A DNA stretch of 36,359 bases. Source: Cyclobacteriaceae bacterium. GTDB taxonomy: Bacteria > Bacteroidota > Bacteroidia > Cytophagales > Cyclobacteriaceae. The position numbers and the translations under genes were made by a program. The notes below the pieces were generated by a model. It worked only from the letters and a program-made list of their open reading frames with translations. It did no database searches and was not told where the DNA came from. Where the stretch lies: positions 1 through 36,359 of the forward strand of contig VFKK01000140.1 of assembly GCA_009885605.1 (NCBI GenBank). Reading direction: 5' to 3'. This document shows positions 19,657 to 31,533 of this stretch, in pieces; position 1 is the stretch's first letter, and each line of letters opens with the position of its first letter.

Positions 19657-21774
19657 TTAGGATTTTTCACCTTTAACTTTTGCGATTACTGCTTCAGCAA
19701 TGTTGTTAGGAACCGGCTCGTAGTGAGAGAACGTCAGTGAAGCAGAAGCTCTGCCTGATGAGTTTGTTCTCAAGTCAGTTACATAACCGAATAATTCAGA
19801 CAATGGAACATTAGCTTTGATTACAGAGGAAGTTCCTTTGGTATCCATTCCTTTCATTACGCCTCTTCTTCTGTTCAAATCACCAGTGATAGGACCAGTG
19901 TATTCGTCAGGAGTAACTACCTCCACAGACATGATTGGCTCCAAAAGTTGTGGCTTGCATTTTCTTGCAGCTTCTTTGAAACCAATCCTTGCAGCCAATT
20001 CAAAGGAAAGGGCATCAGAATCGACATCGTGGAATGATCCGTGGAATAGTCTCACTTTCATTGCCTCGATAGGATATCCAGCCAATGGACCATTTTTCAT
20101 GGCCTCGTTGAAACCTTTCTGGATAGCAGGGATGAATTCTCTTGGAATAACACCACCCACGATTCCGTTGACGAAATCCAACCCTGGCTTAATTTCTCCT
20201 GATTCCGCATCAGGTGCTTTTGGACCAAGTTCGAATAAGATGTCTGCGAATTTACCTTTACCACCAGTCTGCTTCTTGTAAACTTCTTTGTGCTCAACAT
20301 TTGCAAAAAGAGCTTCTTTGTAAGCCACCTGAGGTGCACCCTGGTTGATTTCAACTTTAAATTCTCTCTTAAGACGATCGATGATAATCTCCAAGTGAAG
20401 TTCACCCATACCTCTTAGAATAGTTTGACCAGTTTCCTGATCAGTATTTACTACGAGTGTTGGATCTTCTTCAACCAATTTGGAAATGGCCATACCCAAT
20501 CTATCAGCATCTACCTGCTTCTTAGGCTCGATAGCATATCCGATAACCGGCTCTGGGAAAACCATTGATTCTAATACCACCTTGCGCTTTTCGTCGCAAA
20601 GAGTGTCACCTGTCTTAATATCTTTGAATCCAACTACAGCACCAATATCACCAGCAACCAATCTTTCGATTTGATTTTGCTTATTAGCGTGCATTTGGAA
20701 TACTCTTGAAATACGTTCTTTATTGCCTGATCGACTATTGAAAATATAAGAACCAGACTCAAGCGTACCAGAGTATGCTCTTACAAAACAAAGTCTACCT
20801 ACAAATGGGTCTGTGGCGATTTTGAAAGCAAGACCAGCAAATGGTTCTTTTTCATCAGGTCGAATTGCAACTGGCTCTTCTGAATCAAGACCCGTAGCTA
20901 CAATATCATCTTTATCCAATGGTGATGGAAGTAATTCCATTACAAGGTCAAGCATTGTTTGTACACCTTTATTTTTGAATGAAGAACCACAAACCATAGG
21001 GACAATTTTCATGTCAATGGTTGCTTTTCTCAAAGCACTCAAAATCTCGGACTCTGTAATTGAATTTGGATCGTCAAAAAACTTCTCCATCAATGCCTCG
21101 TCGTAGTCAGCCACTGCTTCAAGCAAATGCTCTCTGTATTCGGCTACTTCTTCGATCATATCTGCAGGAATTGGAACTTCTCTAAAGGTCATGCCTTTGT
21201 CATCCTCGTTCCACTCGATTGCACGATTATTGATCAAATCAACAACACCTGTAAAGTTTTCTTCAGCACCAATTGGAAGTTGCAGTGGAACTGCATGGCT
21301 ACCCAGCATTTCTCTTACTTGCTTACAAACTCCTAAGAAATCTGCTCCGGCACGGTCCATTTTGTTAACGAATCCGATACGAGCAACTTTATAGTTATCT
21401 GCAAGTCTCCAGTTGGTTTCAGATTGAGGTTCTACTCCGTCTACTGCACTAAACAAAAATACCAATCCATCGAGAACACGAAGTGATCTGTTTACCTCTA
21501 CGGTAAAGTCAACGTGACCGGGAGTATCGATGATGTTTATTTGATATTTGTTACTTCTGTAATCCCAAAAAACTGTAGTAGCAGCTGAAGTGATGGTAAT
21601 ACCTCTCTCCTGCTCTTGCTCCATCCAGTCCATAGTGGCTGCACCATCGTGCACCTCACCAATTTTGTGACTCACACCTGAATAATAAAGAATTCGCTCA
21701 GTGGTGGTAGTTTTACCGGCATCAATATGTGCCGCAATTCCAATGTTCCTTGTGAATTTTAAATCTCTTGCCAT
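19657..21774 (-). CDS. fusA: Elongation factor G
   Basis: Translocation GTPase, also acting with RRF in ribosome recycling. The 705 residues show G1 AHIDAGKTT (15-23), switch II DTPGHVD (83-89) and NKMD (137-140), followed by domains II to [20 protein letters not shown] and the C-terminal [12 protein letters not shown] are typical of canonical EF-G. Bacteroidota often encode a second EF-G-like protein elsewhere; the location in the str operon marks this one as the main factor. It starts 5 nt after rpsG. Confidence 0.98.
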   Translation of the reverse strand: MARDLKFTRNIGIAAHIDAGKTTTTERILYYSGVSHKIGEVHDGAATMDWMEQEQERGITITSAATTVFWDYRSNKYQINIIDTPGHVDFTVEVNRSLRVLDGLVFLFSAVDGVEPQSETNWRLADNYKVARIGFVNKMDRAGADFLGVCKQVREMLGSHAVPLQLPIGAEENFTGVVDLINNRAIEWNEDDKGMTFREVPIPADMIEEVAEYREHLLEAVADYDEALMEKFFDDPNSITESEILSALRKATIDMKIVPMVCGSSFKNKGVQTMLDLVMELLPSPLDKDDIVATGLDSEEPVAIRPDEKEPFAGLAFKIATDPFVGRLCFVRAYSGTLESGSYIFNSRSGNKERISRVFQMHANKQNQIERLVAGDIGAVVGFKDIKTGDTLCDEKRKVVLESMVFPEPVIGYAIEPKKQVDADRLGMAISKLVEEDPTLVVNTDQETGQTILRGMGELHLEIIIDRLKREFKVEINQGAPQVAYKEALFANVEHKEVYKKQTGGKGKFADILFELGPKAPDAESGEIKPGLDFVNGIVGGVIPREFIPAIQKGFNEAMKNGPLAGYPIEAMKVRLFHGSFHDVDSDALSFELAARIGFKEAARKCKPQLLEPIMSVEVVTPDEYTGPITGDLNRRRGVMKGMDTKGTSSVIKANVPLSELFGYVTDLRTNSSGRASASLTFSHYEPVPNNIAEAVIAKVKGEKS

Positions 21775-21779
21775 CTTAA

Positions 21780-22247
21780 TTAAAATCTAAAGTGAGAGAA
21801 CGCTTTGTTGGCTTCAGCCATTCTGTGCGTATCATCTTTTTTCTTCACACCGGCACCTTCGCCTTTTGAAGCAGCGATGATTTCGCCGGCTAATCTGTCC
21901 ATCATTGTCTTCTCTCCTCTTTTTCTGGCGTAGTTGATCATCCACTTGATACCAAGTGAAATTTTTCTGTCAGGTCGAACTTCCATTGGAACCTGGAACG
22001 TAGCACCACCAACTCTACGACTCTTCACCTCTACGGATGGAGCTATATTGTTAAGCGCTTTTTTCCAAACCTCAAGACCATTCTCACCTACTTTTGTTTC
22101 TACTTTCGCTACCGCGTCGTAGAAAATTTTGTAAGCGATACTCTTCTTCCCATCTACCATTAGACAGTTCACAAACTTGGTTACCAAGGTGTCATTGAAC
22201 TTTGGATCAGGAAGAATATATCTCTTCTTTGGTTTCGCTTTTCTCAT
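21780..22247 (-). CDS. rpsG: 30S ribosomal protein S7
   Basis: Starts assembly of the small-subunit head and touches E-site tRNA; in E. coli it represses the str operon. The 155 residues contain [19 protein letters not shown], the [17 protein letters not shown] signature and the C-terminal [20 protein letters not shown]. It follows rpsL by 15 nt. Confidence 0.98.
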   Translation of the reverse strand: MRKAKPKKRYILPDPKFNDTLVTKFVNCLMVDGKKSIAYKIFYDAVAKVETKVGENGLEVWKKALNNIAPSVEVKSRRVGGATFQVPMEVRPDRKISLGIKWMINYARKRGEKTMMDRLAGEIIAASKGEGAGVKKKDDTHRMAEANKAFSHFRF

Positions 22248-22262
22248 TTCTTTGGATTGTTA

Positions 22263-22691
22263 TTATTTTTTCTTTTTTGCTGGAGCACCTTTGGCTGCAG
22301 CTACTGGAGCACCTTTTCCAGCTTTAGGTCTCTTAGCACCGTACTTGGAACGACCTTGCTTACGGTCTTTAACTCCCGCTGTATCGAGTGCACCACGGAT
22401 GATGTGATATCTTACTCCTGGAAGATCCTTAACACGACCACCTCTGATCAATACGATCGAGTGCTCCTGTAGATTGTGACCTTCTCCTGGAATGTAAGCA
22501 TTCACTTCTTTTCCATTTGTCAATCTCACCCTGGCCACCTTTCTCATCGCAGAGTTAGGCTTCTTAGGGGTTGTAGTATACACTCTGGTACAAACACCTC
22601 TACGCTGAGGACATGCATCCAAAGCTCTAGATTTTGATTTGGTCTCCAGTGTGGTTCTACCTTTTCTTACTAACTGTTGAATAGTAGGCAT
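22263..22691 (-). CDS. rpsL: 30S ribosomal protein S12
   Basis: Decoding-centre protein. The 142 residues include [15 protein letters not shown] and [15 protein letters not shown]. The two lysines at which streptomycin-resistance changes usually occur (E. coli K42 and K87 equivalents) are wild type, so no S12-based resistance is expected. The aspartate in KDLPG is the residue methylthiolated by RimO in E. coli. A lysine/alanine-rich tail (APAKKKK) extends the C-terminus by about 18 residues. First gene of the str operon, behind a strong promoter. Confidence 0.98.
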   Translation of the reverse strand: MPTIQQLVRKGRTTLETKSKSRALDACPQRRGVCTRVYTTTPKKPNSAMRKVARVRLTNGKEVNAYIPGEGHNLQEHSIVLIRGGRVKDLPGVRYHIIRGALDTAGVKDRKQGRSKYGAKRPKAGKGAPVAAAKGAPAKKKK

Positions 22692-22738
22692 TAACTGATA
22701 AAATTTAGTTTTCCCGTAAACTGTTGAATTTTGGACTG

Positions 22739-22769
22739 CAAAGGTAAAGAAAGTAATAAGAGGAACAAA
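22739..22769 (-). promoter_or_regulatory. Promoter of the str operon (rpsL-rpsG-fusA-rpsJ)
   Basis: On the minus strand TTTG, exactly 19 nt, then TACCTTTG: a perfect Bacteroidota -33/-7 match. It is followed by CAGTCC, identical to the rplC promoter. The leader to the rpsL ATG is about 45 nt. The element lies between the DUF3467 stop and rpsL. Confidence 0.88.
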
Positions 22770-22789
22770 ATTAAGTAATTATATTTTTG

Positions 22790-23113
22790 TTACGCTTCCC
22801 CGGGTGTTCCAAATGAAATTGGAAATTGCGGAGCATTTCCTGATTGATTTATCTTACCAAATGCTGCCTCATATTTTTCGATGTTATCCTTGAGGGCTGC
22901 CACCAATCGTTTCGCATGATCCGGAGTCACAATGATTCTGGACTTTACTTTTGCTTTTGGCACTCCCGGCATCAATCGAATAAAATCGATCACAAATTCA
23001 GAATTAGAATGTGCGATCATCGCAAGATTTGAGTAGATCCCTTCAGCTACTTCTTCTGAAAGCTCCACATTGATCTGCTGATTATTTCGGTTTACTCCAT
23101 TCTCGTCTTCCAT
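22790..23113 (-). CDS. DUF3467 family protein of unknown function
   Basis: Small soluble protein of 107 residues that I recognise as the DUF3467 family, often found next to rpoC in Bacteroidota; the function is not known to me. The core is NVELSEEVAEGIYSNLAMIAHS, then EFVIDFIRLMPGVPKAKVKSRIIVTPDHAKRL and a helix LKDNIEKYEAAFGKI. The N-terminus is Asn/Gln-rich and the C-terminus is a short flexible tail; there is no signal peptide or membrane segment. It lies 64 nt after rpoC, behind a perfect terminator hairpin, with no convincing promoter of its own, so read-through from rpoC is its likely source of transcript. Confidence 0.85.
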   Translation of the reverse strand: MEDENGVNRNNQQINVELSEEVAEGIYSNLAMIAHSNSEFVIDFIRLMPGVPKAKVKSRIIVTPDHAKRLVAALKDNIEKYEAAFGKINQSGNAPQFPISFGTPGEA

Positions 23114-23125
23114 GAGTTGATTTGA

Positions 23126-23160
23126 TTAAAAAAGGCCTGTACAAAGACAGGCCTTTTTAT
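23126..23160 (-). terminator. Strong hairpin terminator after rpoC
   Basis: Perfect 12-bp stem AAAAAGGCCTGT/ACAGGCCTTTTT with a 6-nt loop. Both strands end in a T run, so it may work in either direction. It lies about 20 nt after the rpoC stop and about 15 nt before the DUF3467 start codon. Confidence 0.88.
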
Positions 23161-23177
23161 ATTGGTTAATTTTCTAG

Positions 23178-26100
23178 TTATAGAATTGCTTCGCTAGATC
23201 TTTTAGAGGTACGCTCCATATTTTCAGAAAGCTTCTCATACTCTTCCTGAGATCCAACAATGATTCCCTGGATTGCTCTCTGACCGGTACCGGCAGGGAT
23301 CAAATGTCCAACAATCACGTTTTCTTTCAATCCAAGCAAGAAGTCACGCTTTCCTCTGATTGCAGCTTCCGAAAGTACTTTGGTAGTTTCCTGGAAGGAA
23401 GCAGCCGAAATAAAGCTTTCAGTTCCCAAAGATGCGGCAGTGATACCTTGTAAGGTAGGAGCAGAAACCGCAGTCTCAGCATCTCTTACTTGTACCAACT
23501 TCAAATCTTTACGCTTAAGGCTGGAATTTTCGTCTCTCAATCTTCTTGCACTGATGATCATACCTGGCTTCAAAGTAGAAGAGTCTCCTGCATCCATCAC
23601 AACTTTCTTATCCAGAATGTTGTCGTTTTCTTCTCTGAATGCCCACTTATCAACCACTTGGTTTTGAAGGAATCCGGTATCTCCTGCATCTAGAATTTCT
23701 ACTTTCTGCATCATTTGGCTCACGATTACTTCAATGTGCTTATCGTTAATCTTCACACCTTGCAATCTGTAAACTTCCTGAATTTCGTTTACCAGATACT
23801 CCTGGACCGCTGTAGGGCCTTTGATGGAAAGGATATCATTTGGAGTGATAGCTCCATCTGACAGAGGTTCGCCAGCACGGATGAAGTCATTTTCCTGTAC
23901 AAGGATATGCTTGGAAAGAGATACCATGTATTTCTTGATCACTCCATCTTTTGATTCGATGACAATCTCCCTGTTACCACGCTTTATACCTCCGTAAGTT
24001 ACGACACCATCGATTTCGGAGACCACAGCCGGATTGGATGGGTTACGTGCCTCGAACAATTCCGTTACTCTTGGAAGACCTCCGGTAATATCTCTTGTCT
24101 TACCTACCGATCTTGGGATTTTCACCAATATCTGTCCGGATTTTACTTTCTCTCCCGCTTCTACTGCAAGGTGAGCTCCTACCGGAATATTGTAAGCTTT
24201 GGATTCTTCTCCATAGTTTACCAATATCGCAGGGTTCTTGGTTCTATCTTTTGTTTCGATAATTACTTTCTCACGGAAACCAGTCTGATCATCGGAAACT
24301 TCTTTGTATGTGATACCTTCTACCACCGCATCGAATTCAACCAAACCGTCAAATTCGGAAAGGATAACTGCGTTATATGGATCCCAAGTACAAAGTGGTT
24401 CCCCTTTAGAGATTTTCTGACCATCTTTCACGTTCAACATAGCGCCATAAGGCACGTGGTTGGAAACGAGTGTTTTTCCTGATTTGGCATCATTGATCTT
24501 GATCTCACCAGATCTTCCCATTACCATGGCAACAGGCTCTCCGCTTTTATTTGTGGTTTCTATCCATCTGAGTTCTTCTTCAAATTCGATGACTCCGTCA
24601 AACTTTGCAGGAACACTGGCTTCAACAGCCATGTTGGATGCTGTACCACCTACGTGAAAAGTTCTCAATGTCAACTGAGTACCCGGCTCACCGATAGACT
24701 GTGCGGCAATTACACCTACAGCTTCTCCGGCTTGTACCATTGCACCAGTTGCCAAGTTTCTACCATAGCATTTTGCACAAACACCTCTTCGGGTTTCGCA
24801 AGTTAAGACTGATCTTATTTCTACTTCTTCGATCGCTGATTCATCTACCATTTTGGCAACGTCATCACCGATTTCGATTCCTGCAGGAATGATAAGTTTA
24901 TCTGTGATCGGATCGTAGACGTCATGAACTGACACACGACCTAAGATTCTTTCAGAAAGTGGCTCTACGATTTCGTCATTGTCTTTTAAAGGCTGAACTA
25001 CCAGACCTCTCAAAGTACCACAATCATCTTCTGTGATAATCATATCCTGTGCTACGTCAACCAATCTTCTGGTCAGGTAACCAGCATCCGCAGTTTTCAA
25101 GGCTGTATCCGCCAGACCTTTACGCGCACCGTGGGTAGAGATGAAGTACTCCAATACATCAAGCCCTTCTTTGAAGTTGGAAAGGATTGGGTTTTCGATG
25201 ATTTCACCGACAGATCCCTGAAGATTTTTCTGTGGCTTAGCCATCAAACCTCTCATACCACCCAGCTGACGAATTTGCTCTCTTGAACCTCTGGCTCCTG
25301 AGTGCATCATCATGTAGATCGCATTGAATCCTTGCTTGTCTTCTTCCATCTTCTTCATCAGATTATTAGTCAAATGAGAGTTGGTACGTGTCCAGATATC
25401 AATTACTTGGTTGTAACGTTCGTTGTCCGTGATCAGACCCATCAGATAGTTATTCCAAACCTGATCAACCTCTTCCTTAGCTTTGGCGATCATAGGTACT
25501 TTTTCTGCGGGAATGATAACGTCGTTCAGACCCATCGACAGACCACCTTGGTAGGCACTCTGGAATCCAAGATGCTTGATATCATCCAGGAATTGTGCTG
25601 TACGGGCAATACCACATACTTTCACAACTTCTGCAATGATCTGCTGAAGCTTCTTCTTAGTCAATAGTTCGTTTACATAACCAACTTGCTCAGGCACGAA
25701 TTGGTTGAAAATCAACCTTCCCGCTACCGTATCAATAAGCTGGACTTTGATCTCTCCCTCAGGAGTTCTCACTTTCACTTTACACTTGATGTGTGCGTGC
25801 TTAGAGAGTTTGCCTTCGTTCAAAGCAATAATTACTTCCTCCTGACTGTAGAAAGTCATGCCTTCACCGGCTACGATTTCTTCAGGAGTTGATTTCTTAC
25901 CCTTAGTCACATAGTAAAGTCCGAGTACCATGTCCTGAGAAGGAACGGTAATTGGCGCACCATTGGCCGGGTTCAAAATATTATGTGAAGAAAGCATCAG
26001 GGTAGACGCTTCCAATATAGCCTCATGTCCAAGTGGTACGTGAACCGCCATCTGGTCACCGTCAAAATCGGCGTTGAATGCTGTACAAACCAAAGGGTGA

Positions 26101-27488
26101 AGTTGAATTGCTTTTCCTTCGATAAGTTTTGGTTGGAAAGCCTGGATACCCAGTCTGTGAAGAGTTGGGGCACGGTTAAGGAGCACAGGGTGTCCTTTCA
26201 ACACGTTTTCCAAAATATCCCAAACAACAGGATCTTTACGATCAACAATTTTCTTGGCGGATTTTACTGTCTTTACAATACCTCTTTCGATCAGCTTTCT
26301 GATGATAAATGGTTTGAAAAGCTCAGCTGCCATGTTTTTAGGAAGACCACACTCATGAAGCTTCAACTCAGGTCCTACGACGATTACTGAACGACCGGAG
26401 TAATCCACACGCTTTCCAAGTAAGTTTTGACGGAAACGTCCTTGCTTACCTTTCAACATGTCTGAAAGTGACTTCAATGCTCTGTTACCGTCAGATCTTA
26501 CGGCATTTACTTTTCTTGAGTTATCGAAAAGCGAATCTACAGCCTCCTGAAGCATTCTTTTCTCGTTTCTCAAAATCACCTCAGGCGCTTTGATATCGAT
26601 CAGTCTCTTCAGACGGTTGTTTCTGATAATTACTCTTCTGTACAGGTCATTCAAATCAGAAGTAGCAAATCTACCTCCGTCCAAAGGAACCAATGGTCTC
26701 AATTCTGGTGGAATGACAGGAACCATCCTTACAACCATCCACTCAGGACGGTTTTCGATTCTGGTTCTTGCATCACGGAATGCTTCAACTACTTTCAGAC
26801 GCTTAAGTGCTTCTGCCTTTCTTTGCTGAGAAGTATCTGTCGCTGCTTGGTGACGAAGTGAATACGAAAGATCATCCAAGTCCAATCTGGAAAGAAGCAT
26901 CTCAAGACCTTCTGCACCCATTCTGGCGATGAATTTATTCGGATCATCATCATCAAGCATGTGGTTTTCCTTAGGAAGCTTATCCATGATGTCCAAATAT
27001 TCGTCTTCCGTTAGGAAGTCAAGATACTGAACACCTTCTTCAGCTTTCACACCAGCTTGCACGACTACATATCGCTCGTAATAAACGATTTGGTCAAGCT
27101 TTTTGGTAGGAAGCCCTAGTAGGTAACCTATTTTATTTGGGAGAGATTTAAAGTACCAAATGTGAGCAACTGGAACTACCAGCTCAATATGGCCCATTCT
27201 TTCTCTTCTTACTTTCTTTTCTGTCACTTCTACGCCGCAACGGTCACAGATAATTCCTTTGTATCTGATTCTCTTGTATTTGCCGCAATGACACTCCCAA
27301 TCTTTTACCGGACCGAAGATTCTCTCACAGAACAACCCGCCCATTTCAGGCTTGTAGGTTCTGTAATTGATTGTCTCTGGCTGGGTCACTTCGCCATTTG
27401 AACTATCCAGAATTGATTCCGGAGAGGCCAAACTGATCGTGACTCTGGAAAAGTCGTTGTTGAGTTTTTTATTTTTTCTGAACCCCAT
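23178..27488 (-). CDS. rpoC: DNA-directed RNA polymerase subunit beta'
   Basis: Catalytic subunit of RNA polymerase. The 1436 residues start [20 protein letters not shown]. The first zinc site (about 65-88, [21 protein letters not shown]) is complete. The invariant active-site motif [12 protein letters not shown] lies near residue 475. The bridge helix/trigger-loop region includes [19 protein letters not shown]. The second zinc site is formed by the cysteine in EDDCGTLRG (about 823) and [14 protein letters not shown] (about 890-903). No large lineage insertion is obvious. It lies 49 nt after rpoB with a hairpin between. Confidence 0.99.
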   Translation of the reverse strand: MGFRKNKKLNNDFSRVTISLASPESILDSSNGEVTQPETINYRTYKPEMGGLFCERIFGPVKDWECHCGKYKRIRYKGIICDRCGVEVTEKKVRRERMGHIELVVPVAHIWYFKSLPNKIGYLLGLPTKKLDQIVYYERYVVVQAGVKAEEGVQYLDFLTEDEYLDIMDKLPKENHMLDDDDPNKFIARMGAEGLEMLLSRLDLDDLSYSLRHQAATDTSQQRKAEALKRLKVVEAFRDARTRIENRPEWMVVRMVPVIPPELRPLVPLDGGRFATSDLNDLYRRVIIRNNRLKRLIDIKAPEVILRNEKRMLQEAVDSLFDNSRKVNAVRSDGNRALKSLSDMLKGKQGRFRQNLLGKRVDYSGRSVIVVGPELKLHECGLPKNMAAELFKPFIIRKLIERGIVKTVKSAKKIVDRKDPVVWDILENVLKGHPVLLNRAPTLHRLGIQAFQPKLIEGKAIQLHPLVCTAFNADFDGDQMAVHVPLGHEAILEASTLMLSSHNILNPANGAPITVPSQDMVLGLYYVTKGKKSTPEEIVAGEGMTFYSQEEVIIALNEGKLSKHAHIKCKVKVRTPEGEIKVQLIDTVAGRLIFNQFVPEQVGYVNELLTKKKLQQIIAEVVKVCGIARTAQFLDDIKHLGFQSAYQGGLSMGLNDVIIPAEKVPMIAKAKEEVDQVWNNYLMGLITDNERYNQVIDIWTRTNSHLTNNLMKKMEEDKQGFNAIYMMMHSGARGSREQIRQLGGMRGLMAKPQKNLQGSVGEIIENPILSNFKEGLDVLEYFISTHGARKGLADTALKTADAGYLTRRLVDVAQDMIITEDDCGTLRGLVVQPLKDNDEIVEPLSERILGRVSVHDVYDPITDKLIIPAGIEIGDDVAKMVDESAIEEVEIRSVLTCETRRGVCAKCYGRNLATGAMVQAGEAVGVIAAQSIGEPGTQLTLRTFHVGGTASNMAVEASVPAKFDGVIEFEEELRWIETTNKSGEPVAMVMGRSGEIKINDAKSGKTLVSNHVPYGAMLNVKDGQKISKGEPLCTWDPYNAVILSEFDGLVEFDAVVEGITYKEVSDDQTGFREKVIIETKDRTKNPAILVNYGEESKAYNIPVGAHLAVEAGEKVKSGQILVKIPRSVGKTRDITGGLPRVTELFEARNPSNPAVVSEIDGVVTYGGIKRGNREIVIESKDGVIKKYMVSLSKHILVQENDFIRAGEPLSDGAITPNDILSIKGPTAVQEYLVNEIQEVYRLQGVKINDKHIEVIVSQMMQKVEILDAGDTGFLQNQVVDKWAFREENDNILDKKVVMDAGDSSTLKPGMIISARRLRDENSSLKRKDLKLVQVRDAETAVSAPTLQGITAASLGTESFISAASFQETTKVLSEAAIRGKRDFLLGLKENVIVGHLIPAGTGQRAIQGIIVGSQEEYEKLSENMERTSKRSSEAIL

Positions 27489-27508
27489 AGTTTTTGAAAG
27501 ATATGTAA

Positions 27509-27526
27509 AGGGCTCTTGCGAGCCCT
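27509..27526 (-). other. Intercistronic hairpin between rpoB and rpoC
   Basis: AGGGCTC/GAGCCCT (7-bp perfect stem, 4-nt loop) lies 12 nt after the rpoB stop and about 20 nt before the rpoC start. On the minus strand it is followed only by TTTACAT, a weak tail. It could be a partial terminator, an RNA-processing site or an mRNA stabiliser. Confidence 0.6.
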
Positions 27527-27537
27527 AATGAGCTTAA

Positions 27538-30500
27538 TTAATCCAGAGTAATTTCAAGAGCCAAACCTCTTAATTCATGAACCAATACATTGAATGATTC
27601 AGGGATGTTAGGTTTTGGAAGGTTTTCACCTTTAACAATAGCTTCATAAGCCTTGGCTCTGCCGATTACGTCATCAGACTTTACAGTCAGGATTTCTTGA
27701 AGAACATGAGATGCACCGAATGCTTCCAGTGCCCACACTTCCATTTCACCAAATCTCTGTCCACCAAACTGTGCCTTACCACCCAGCGGCTGCTGAGTAA
27801 TCAACGAGTATGGTCCGATTGATCTTGCGTGCATCTTATCATCCACGAGGTGACCAAGCTTAAGCATATAAGATACACCAACAGTAATTGGCTGATCAAA
27901 CTTAGCTCCTGATAGACCGTCATATAAATAAGTACGTCCGTAAGCTGGCAAACCTGCTAATTCCAATTCGTGGGCAACTTCTTCCATAGAAGCCCCGTCG
28001 AAAATCGGTGTAGCATATTTTTTACCCAACTTCTGCCCTGCCCAAGCAAGAACTGTTTCGAAGATCTGTCCGATGTTCATTCGAGAAGGTACACCAAGTG
28101 GATTCAATACGATATCCATTGGAGTCCCATCCTCAAGGAATGGCATGTCCTCATCTCTTACGATTCTTGCAACGATACCTTTGTTACCGTGACGACCCGC
28201 CATTTTATCACCCACTTTCAGCTTTCGCTTCTTAGCGATGTAAACTTTAGCCAATTGTACAATACCTGCAGGAAGCTCATCACCTACTTCAAGTGTGAAT
28301 CGATCTCTCTTGAATCTTCCGCTGATCTCATTTCGAGAATTCACGAAGTTTTTCACCAATTGAACGACCAATTTATTGGTATGAGCATTTTCAGTCCAGT
28401 CATCTAAAATGATGTCTGAAATCAAATTTGCTTCTTCCGGAACATTGTAATTACTCTCGTCCCTGTAAGGATTCTTAGCAGGGAAAAGGTTATTCTCAAT
28501 ATTCTTTAGGTTGAATTTGGTTCCTTTAGTGATGATCTCATCACCAAACTTATGCTTCACGCCCTGAGAAGTTTTGCCTTCCAGCAAAGTCACCAATTTG
28601 TTGATCATGCGAGCTCTGATTCCCAACAGATCTTTGGAGTACTTTCCTTTCAGTTTTTCAACATCCGCTTTAGACTTGGCTCTTACGTCCTTATCTTTCT
28701 TTGGTCTTGAGAAAAGTTTGGTTTCGATAACCACACCATTGAGTGATGGAGACGCTTTCAATGAAGCATCTTTCACGTCACCTGCTTTGTCACCAAAGAT
28801 GGCTCTCAATAGTTTTTCTTCAGGAGTTGGATCTGTTTCACCTTTTGGAGTGATCTTACCGATGATGATATCGCCTTCTTTTACCTCGGCTCCAATCATG
28901 ATAATTCCATTCTCATCAAGGTGCTTTACAGCCTCCTCAGATACGTTAGGAATTTCCGAAGTCAATTCTTCTTCCCCTCTCTTGGTATCTCTTACTTCCA
29001 GCTGGAACTCTTCCACGTGAATGGAAGTGAAAATATCCTCGCGAACTACTCGCTCAGAAATTACGATCGCATCTTCGAAGTTGTATCCTTGCCAAGGCAT
29101 GTAAGCTACTCTCAGGTTTTTACCCAAAGCCAACTCACCATTATTAGTAGAATAACCTTCTACCAACACCTGGCCTTTGTATACTTTCTCACCCTTCAAC
29201 ACTAATGGTGTAAGGTTGATAGTAGTATCCTGGTTTGTTCTTCTGAATTTGATCAGGTCGTACGATCTGTATTCGTCTGTAAAATTAACCAACAACTGAT
29301 CGTCAGTCAGATCATATTTAATCACGATTCTCTTCGCATCAACATAATCCACAACACCATTCTCCTCAGCGATGATCAATGCTCTTGAATCCACCGCAGC
29401 TTTTGCTTCAAGACCTGTACCCACGATAGGCGCTTCGGCTTTCAACAAAGGAACGGCCTGACGCTGCATGTTTGATCCCATCAAGGCTCTGTTTGCATCA
29501 TCATGCTCCAGGAATGGAATCAATGAAGCAGCTACAGAAACAATTTGATTAGGAGCAACATCCATATAGGTGATCTCAGACGGATCCAATACAGGGAAGT
29601 CACCTTCAAATCTTGCTTTTACTTTATCGTCAATAATCTTCCCTGAATCATCCAGAGTTGCGTTTGCCTGCGCGATGTTATGATTATCTTCTTCTTCAGC
29701 AGTCAGATAAATTATGTCTTCCAGCTTCATGCCTACTTTACTATCCTTCACTTTTCTGTAGGGAGTTTCAAGGAAGCCCATTGAGTTCACTTTTGCATGA
29801 ACACAAAGAGAAGAAATCAAACCAATGTTTGGACCTTCAGGAGTTTCGATAGTACAAAGACGACCGTAGTGTGTATAGTGAACATCTCGAACTTCGAAAC
29901 CTGCTCTTTCTCTTGAAAGACCTCCCGGACCCAAGGCTGAAAGTCTTCTCTTGTGAGTCAACTCTGCCAATGGATTGGTTTGATCCATGAACTGAGAAAG
30001 CTGGTTGGTACCAAAGAATGAGTTAATTACAGAAGAAAGAGTACGTGCGTTGATCAAATCGACTGGTTTAAAGTCTTCATTGTCACGTACGTTCATTCTT
30101 TCACGGATTGTTCTGGACATTCTGGCCAAACCAACACCGAACTGACTATAAAGCTGCTCACCTACTGTTCTTACTCTTCTGTTACTTAAGTGGTCAATAT
30201 CATCGACAACAGCTTTAGAATTGATCAAGCCAATCAGGTATTTCACGATTGAAATGATGTCTTCTTTTGTCAATACAATTTTCTCAGAATCAATGTTTAG
30301 ACCGAGTTTTTTGTTAATTCTGTATCGACCTACTTCACCCAAGTCATATCTCTTGTCAGAGAAGAACAAGCTTTGGATTACCTCTCGAGCTGTCGCTTCA
30401 TCAGGAGCTTCAGTATTTCTCAATTGACGGTAAATTACCTCTACTGCTTCTTTTTCTGAGTTGGAGCTATCCTTATGTAGCGTATTATAAATAATTGAGA

Positions 30501-31413
30501 AATCGGCTACATTCACATCTTCTCTGTGGAGAATGATGCTTTTTGAGCCAGAGTCCAATATCATTTCAATGTCTTCGTCTGTCAAGACGGTATCTCTTTC
30601 GAGCAATACTTCATTTCTGTCGATAGAAACCACTTCTCCAGTGTCTTCATCCACGAAATCTTCTACCCAAGTTCTCAAAACCCTCGCAGCAAGTTTACGC
30701 CCAGACGCCTTTTTCAAAGCATTCTTGGTAGCGGAAACTTCTTCAGAGAGTCCGAACAAATCAAGGATGTCTTTATCAGATCCGTAACCAATTGCTCTAA
30801 GCAAAGTAGTTACAGGGAATTTTTTCTTACGATCGATGTATGCATACATGACGTTGTTGATGTCAGTAGCAAATTCAATCCAAGATCCTTTGAAAGGAAT
30901 AATTCGGGCCGAATAAAGCTTAGTTCCGTTGGTATGCTTACTTTGAGCAAAGAAAACACCAGGTGATCTGTGAAGCTGGGAAACGATTACTCGTTCAGCA
31001 CCATTGATCACGAAAGAGCCCTTCTCTGTCATGTAAGGAAGGTTACCCAAGAACACTTCTTGCTCAATAGTCTCGAAATCTTCATTGTCCTCATCATGGC
31101 AAAGTAATCTCAACTTTGCTTTAAGTGGAACAGAATAGGTCAAGCCACGGTCAATGCACTCTTCCACACTATATTTTGGTGGATCTACTGCGTAATCAAT
31201 AAATTCAAGAGTAAAATTCTCTCTTGAATCACTGATAGGGAAGTTTTCTGCGAATACTTTGAATAACCCGTCTGCCCTTCTTTTCTCTGCGGGAGTATCC
31301 AGCTGGAAAAAGTCTTTGAATGACTGCAGCTGAATATCGAGAAAATCCGGATAGTCTTTGACCACCTTAATGGAGGAGAAACTTTTCCTTTCGGTTTGAT
31401 TCTTGATAGCCAA
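27538..31413 (-). CDS. rpoB: DNA-directed RNA polymerase subunit beta (TTG start)
   Basis: Forms the active-centre cleft with beta'. The 1291 residues include the rifampicin pocket at about 465-525: [20 protein letters not shown], with Asp, His and Ser (RLSALGPGG) in wild-type form, so no target-based rifampicin resistance is expected. [14 protein letters not shown] (about 1065-1080) carries the conserved lysines near the catalytic site, and the C-terminus [13 protein letters not shown] is normal. The start codon is TTG (31413-31411); upstream in-frame codons contain no ATG or GTG before a stop, and the N-terminus [14 protein letters not shown] fits the family. It follows rplL after 155 nt with two hairpins. 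Confidence 0.98.
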   Translation of the reverse strand: MAIKNQTERKSFSSIKVVKDYPDFLDIQLQSFKDFFQLDTPAEKRRADGLFKVFAENFPISDSRENFTLEFIDYAVDPPKYSVEECIDRGLTYSVPLKAKLRLLCHDEDNEDFETIEQEVFLGNLPYMTEKGSFVINGAERVIVSQLHRSPGVFFAQSKHTNGTKLYSARIIPFKGSWIEFATDINNVMYAYIDRKKKFPVTTLLRAIGYGSDKDILDLFGLSEEVSATKNALKKASGRKLAARVLRTWVEDFVDEDTGEVVSIDRNEVLLERDTVLTDEDIEMILDSGSKSIILHREDVNVADFSIIYNTLHKDSSNSEKEAVEVIYRQLRNTEAPDEATAREVIQSLFFSDKRYDLGEVGRYRINKKLGLNIDSEKIVLTKEDIISIVKYLIGLINSKAVVDDIDHLSNRRVRTVGEQLYSQFGVGLARMSRTIRERMNVRDNEDFKPVDLINARTLSSVINSFFGTNQLSQFMDQTNPLAELTHKRRLSALGPGGLSRERAGFEVRDVHYTHYGRLCTIETPEGPNIGLISSLCVHAKVNSMGFLETPYRKVKDSKVGMKLEDIIYLTAEEEDNHNIAQANATLDDSGKIIDDKVKARFEGDFPVLDPSEITYMDVAPNQIVSVAASLIPFLEHDDANRALMGSNMQRQAVPLLKAEAPIVGTGLEAKAAVDSRALIIAEENGVVDYVDAKRIVIKYDLTDDQLLVNFTDEYRSYDLIKFRRTNQDTTINLTPLVLKGEKVYKGQVLVEGYSTNNGELALGKNLRVAYMPWQGYNFEDAIVISERVVREDIFTSIHVEEFQLEVRDTKRGEEELTSEIPNVSEEAVKHLDENGIIMIGAEVKEGDIIIGKITPKGETDPTPEEKLLRAIFGDKAGDVKDASLKASPSLNGVVIETKLFSRPKKDKDVRAKSKADVEKLKGKYSKDLLGIRARMINKLVTLLEGKTSQGVKHKFGDEIITKGTKFNLKNIENNLFPAKNPYRDESNYNVPEEANLISDIILDDWTENAHTNKLVVQLVKNFVNSRNEISGRFKRDRFTLEVGDELPAGIVQLAKVYIAKKRKLKVGDKMAGRHGNKGIVARIVRDEDMPFLEDGTPMDIVLNPLGVPSRMNIGQIFETVLAWAGQKLGKKYATPIFDGASMEEVAHELELAGLPAYGRTYLYDGLSGAKFDQPITVGVSYMLKLGHLVDDKMHARSIGPYSLITQQPLGGKAQFGGQRFGEMEVWALEAFGASHVLQEILTVKSDDVIGRAKAYEAIVKGENLPKPNIPESFNVLVHELRGLALEITLD

Positions 31414-31503
31414 GGTAGTGTTGTTTATAGTGAAAGATAATAAGGGAATGCGACAATTATCGCTTGGAATAATGCAATTTTAATCCTGAGCATAAACAGG
31501 AAA

Positions 31504-31528
31504 AGACCTGACTAAATTAGTCAGGTCT
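31504..31528 (-). terminator. Attenuator-like hairpin between rplL and rpoB (second)
   Basis: Perfect 11-bp stem AGACCTGACTA/TAGTCAGGTCT with a 3-nt loop, followed on the minus strand by TTTTCC. It lies 90 nt before the rpoB start codon. The short T tail suggests partial termination, as at the classic rplL-rpoB attenuator. Confidence 0.7.
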
Positions 31529-31533
31529 CAGGA

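Noticed and set aside
19817-20281. 154-residue plus-strand ORF inside fusA
   Set aside because: Antisense shadow of a highly conserved gene; same for the other plus-strand ORFs inside rpoB, rpoC, secY and rplQ.
29985-30010. Rifampicin-resistance or streptomycin-resistance alleles in rpoB/rpsL
   Set aside because: The key Asp/His/Ser residues in RpoB and the lysines in S12 are wild type.
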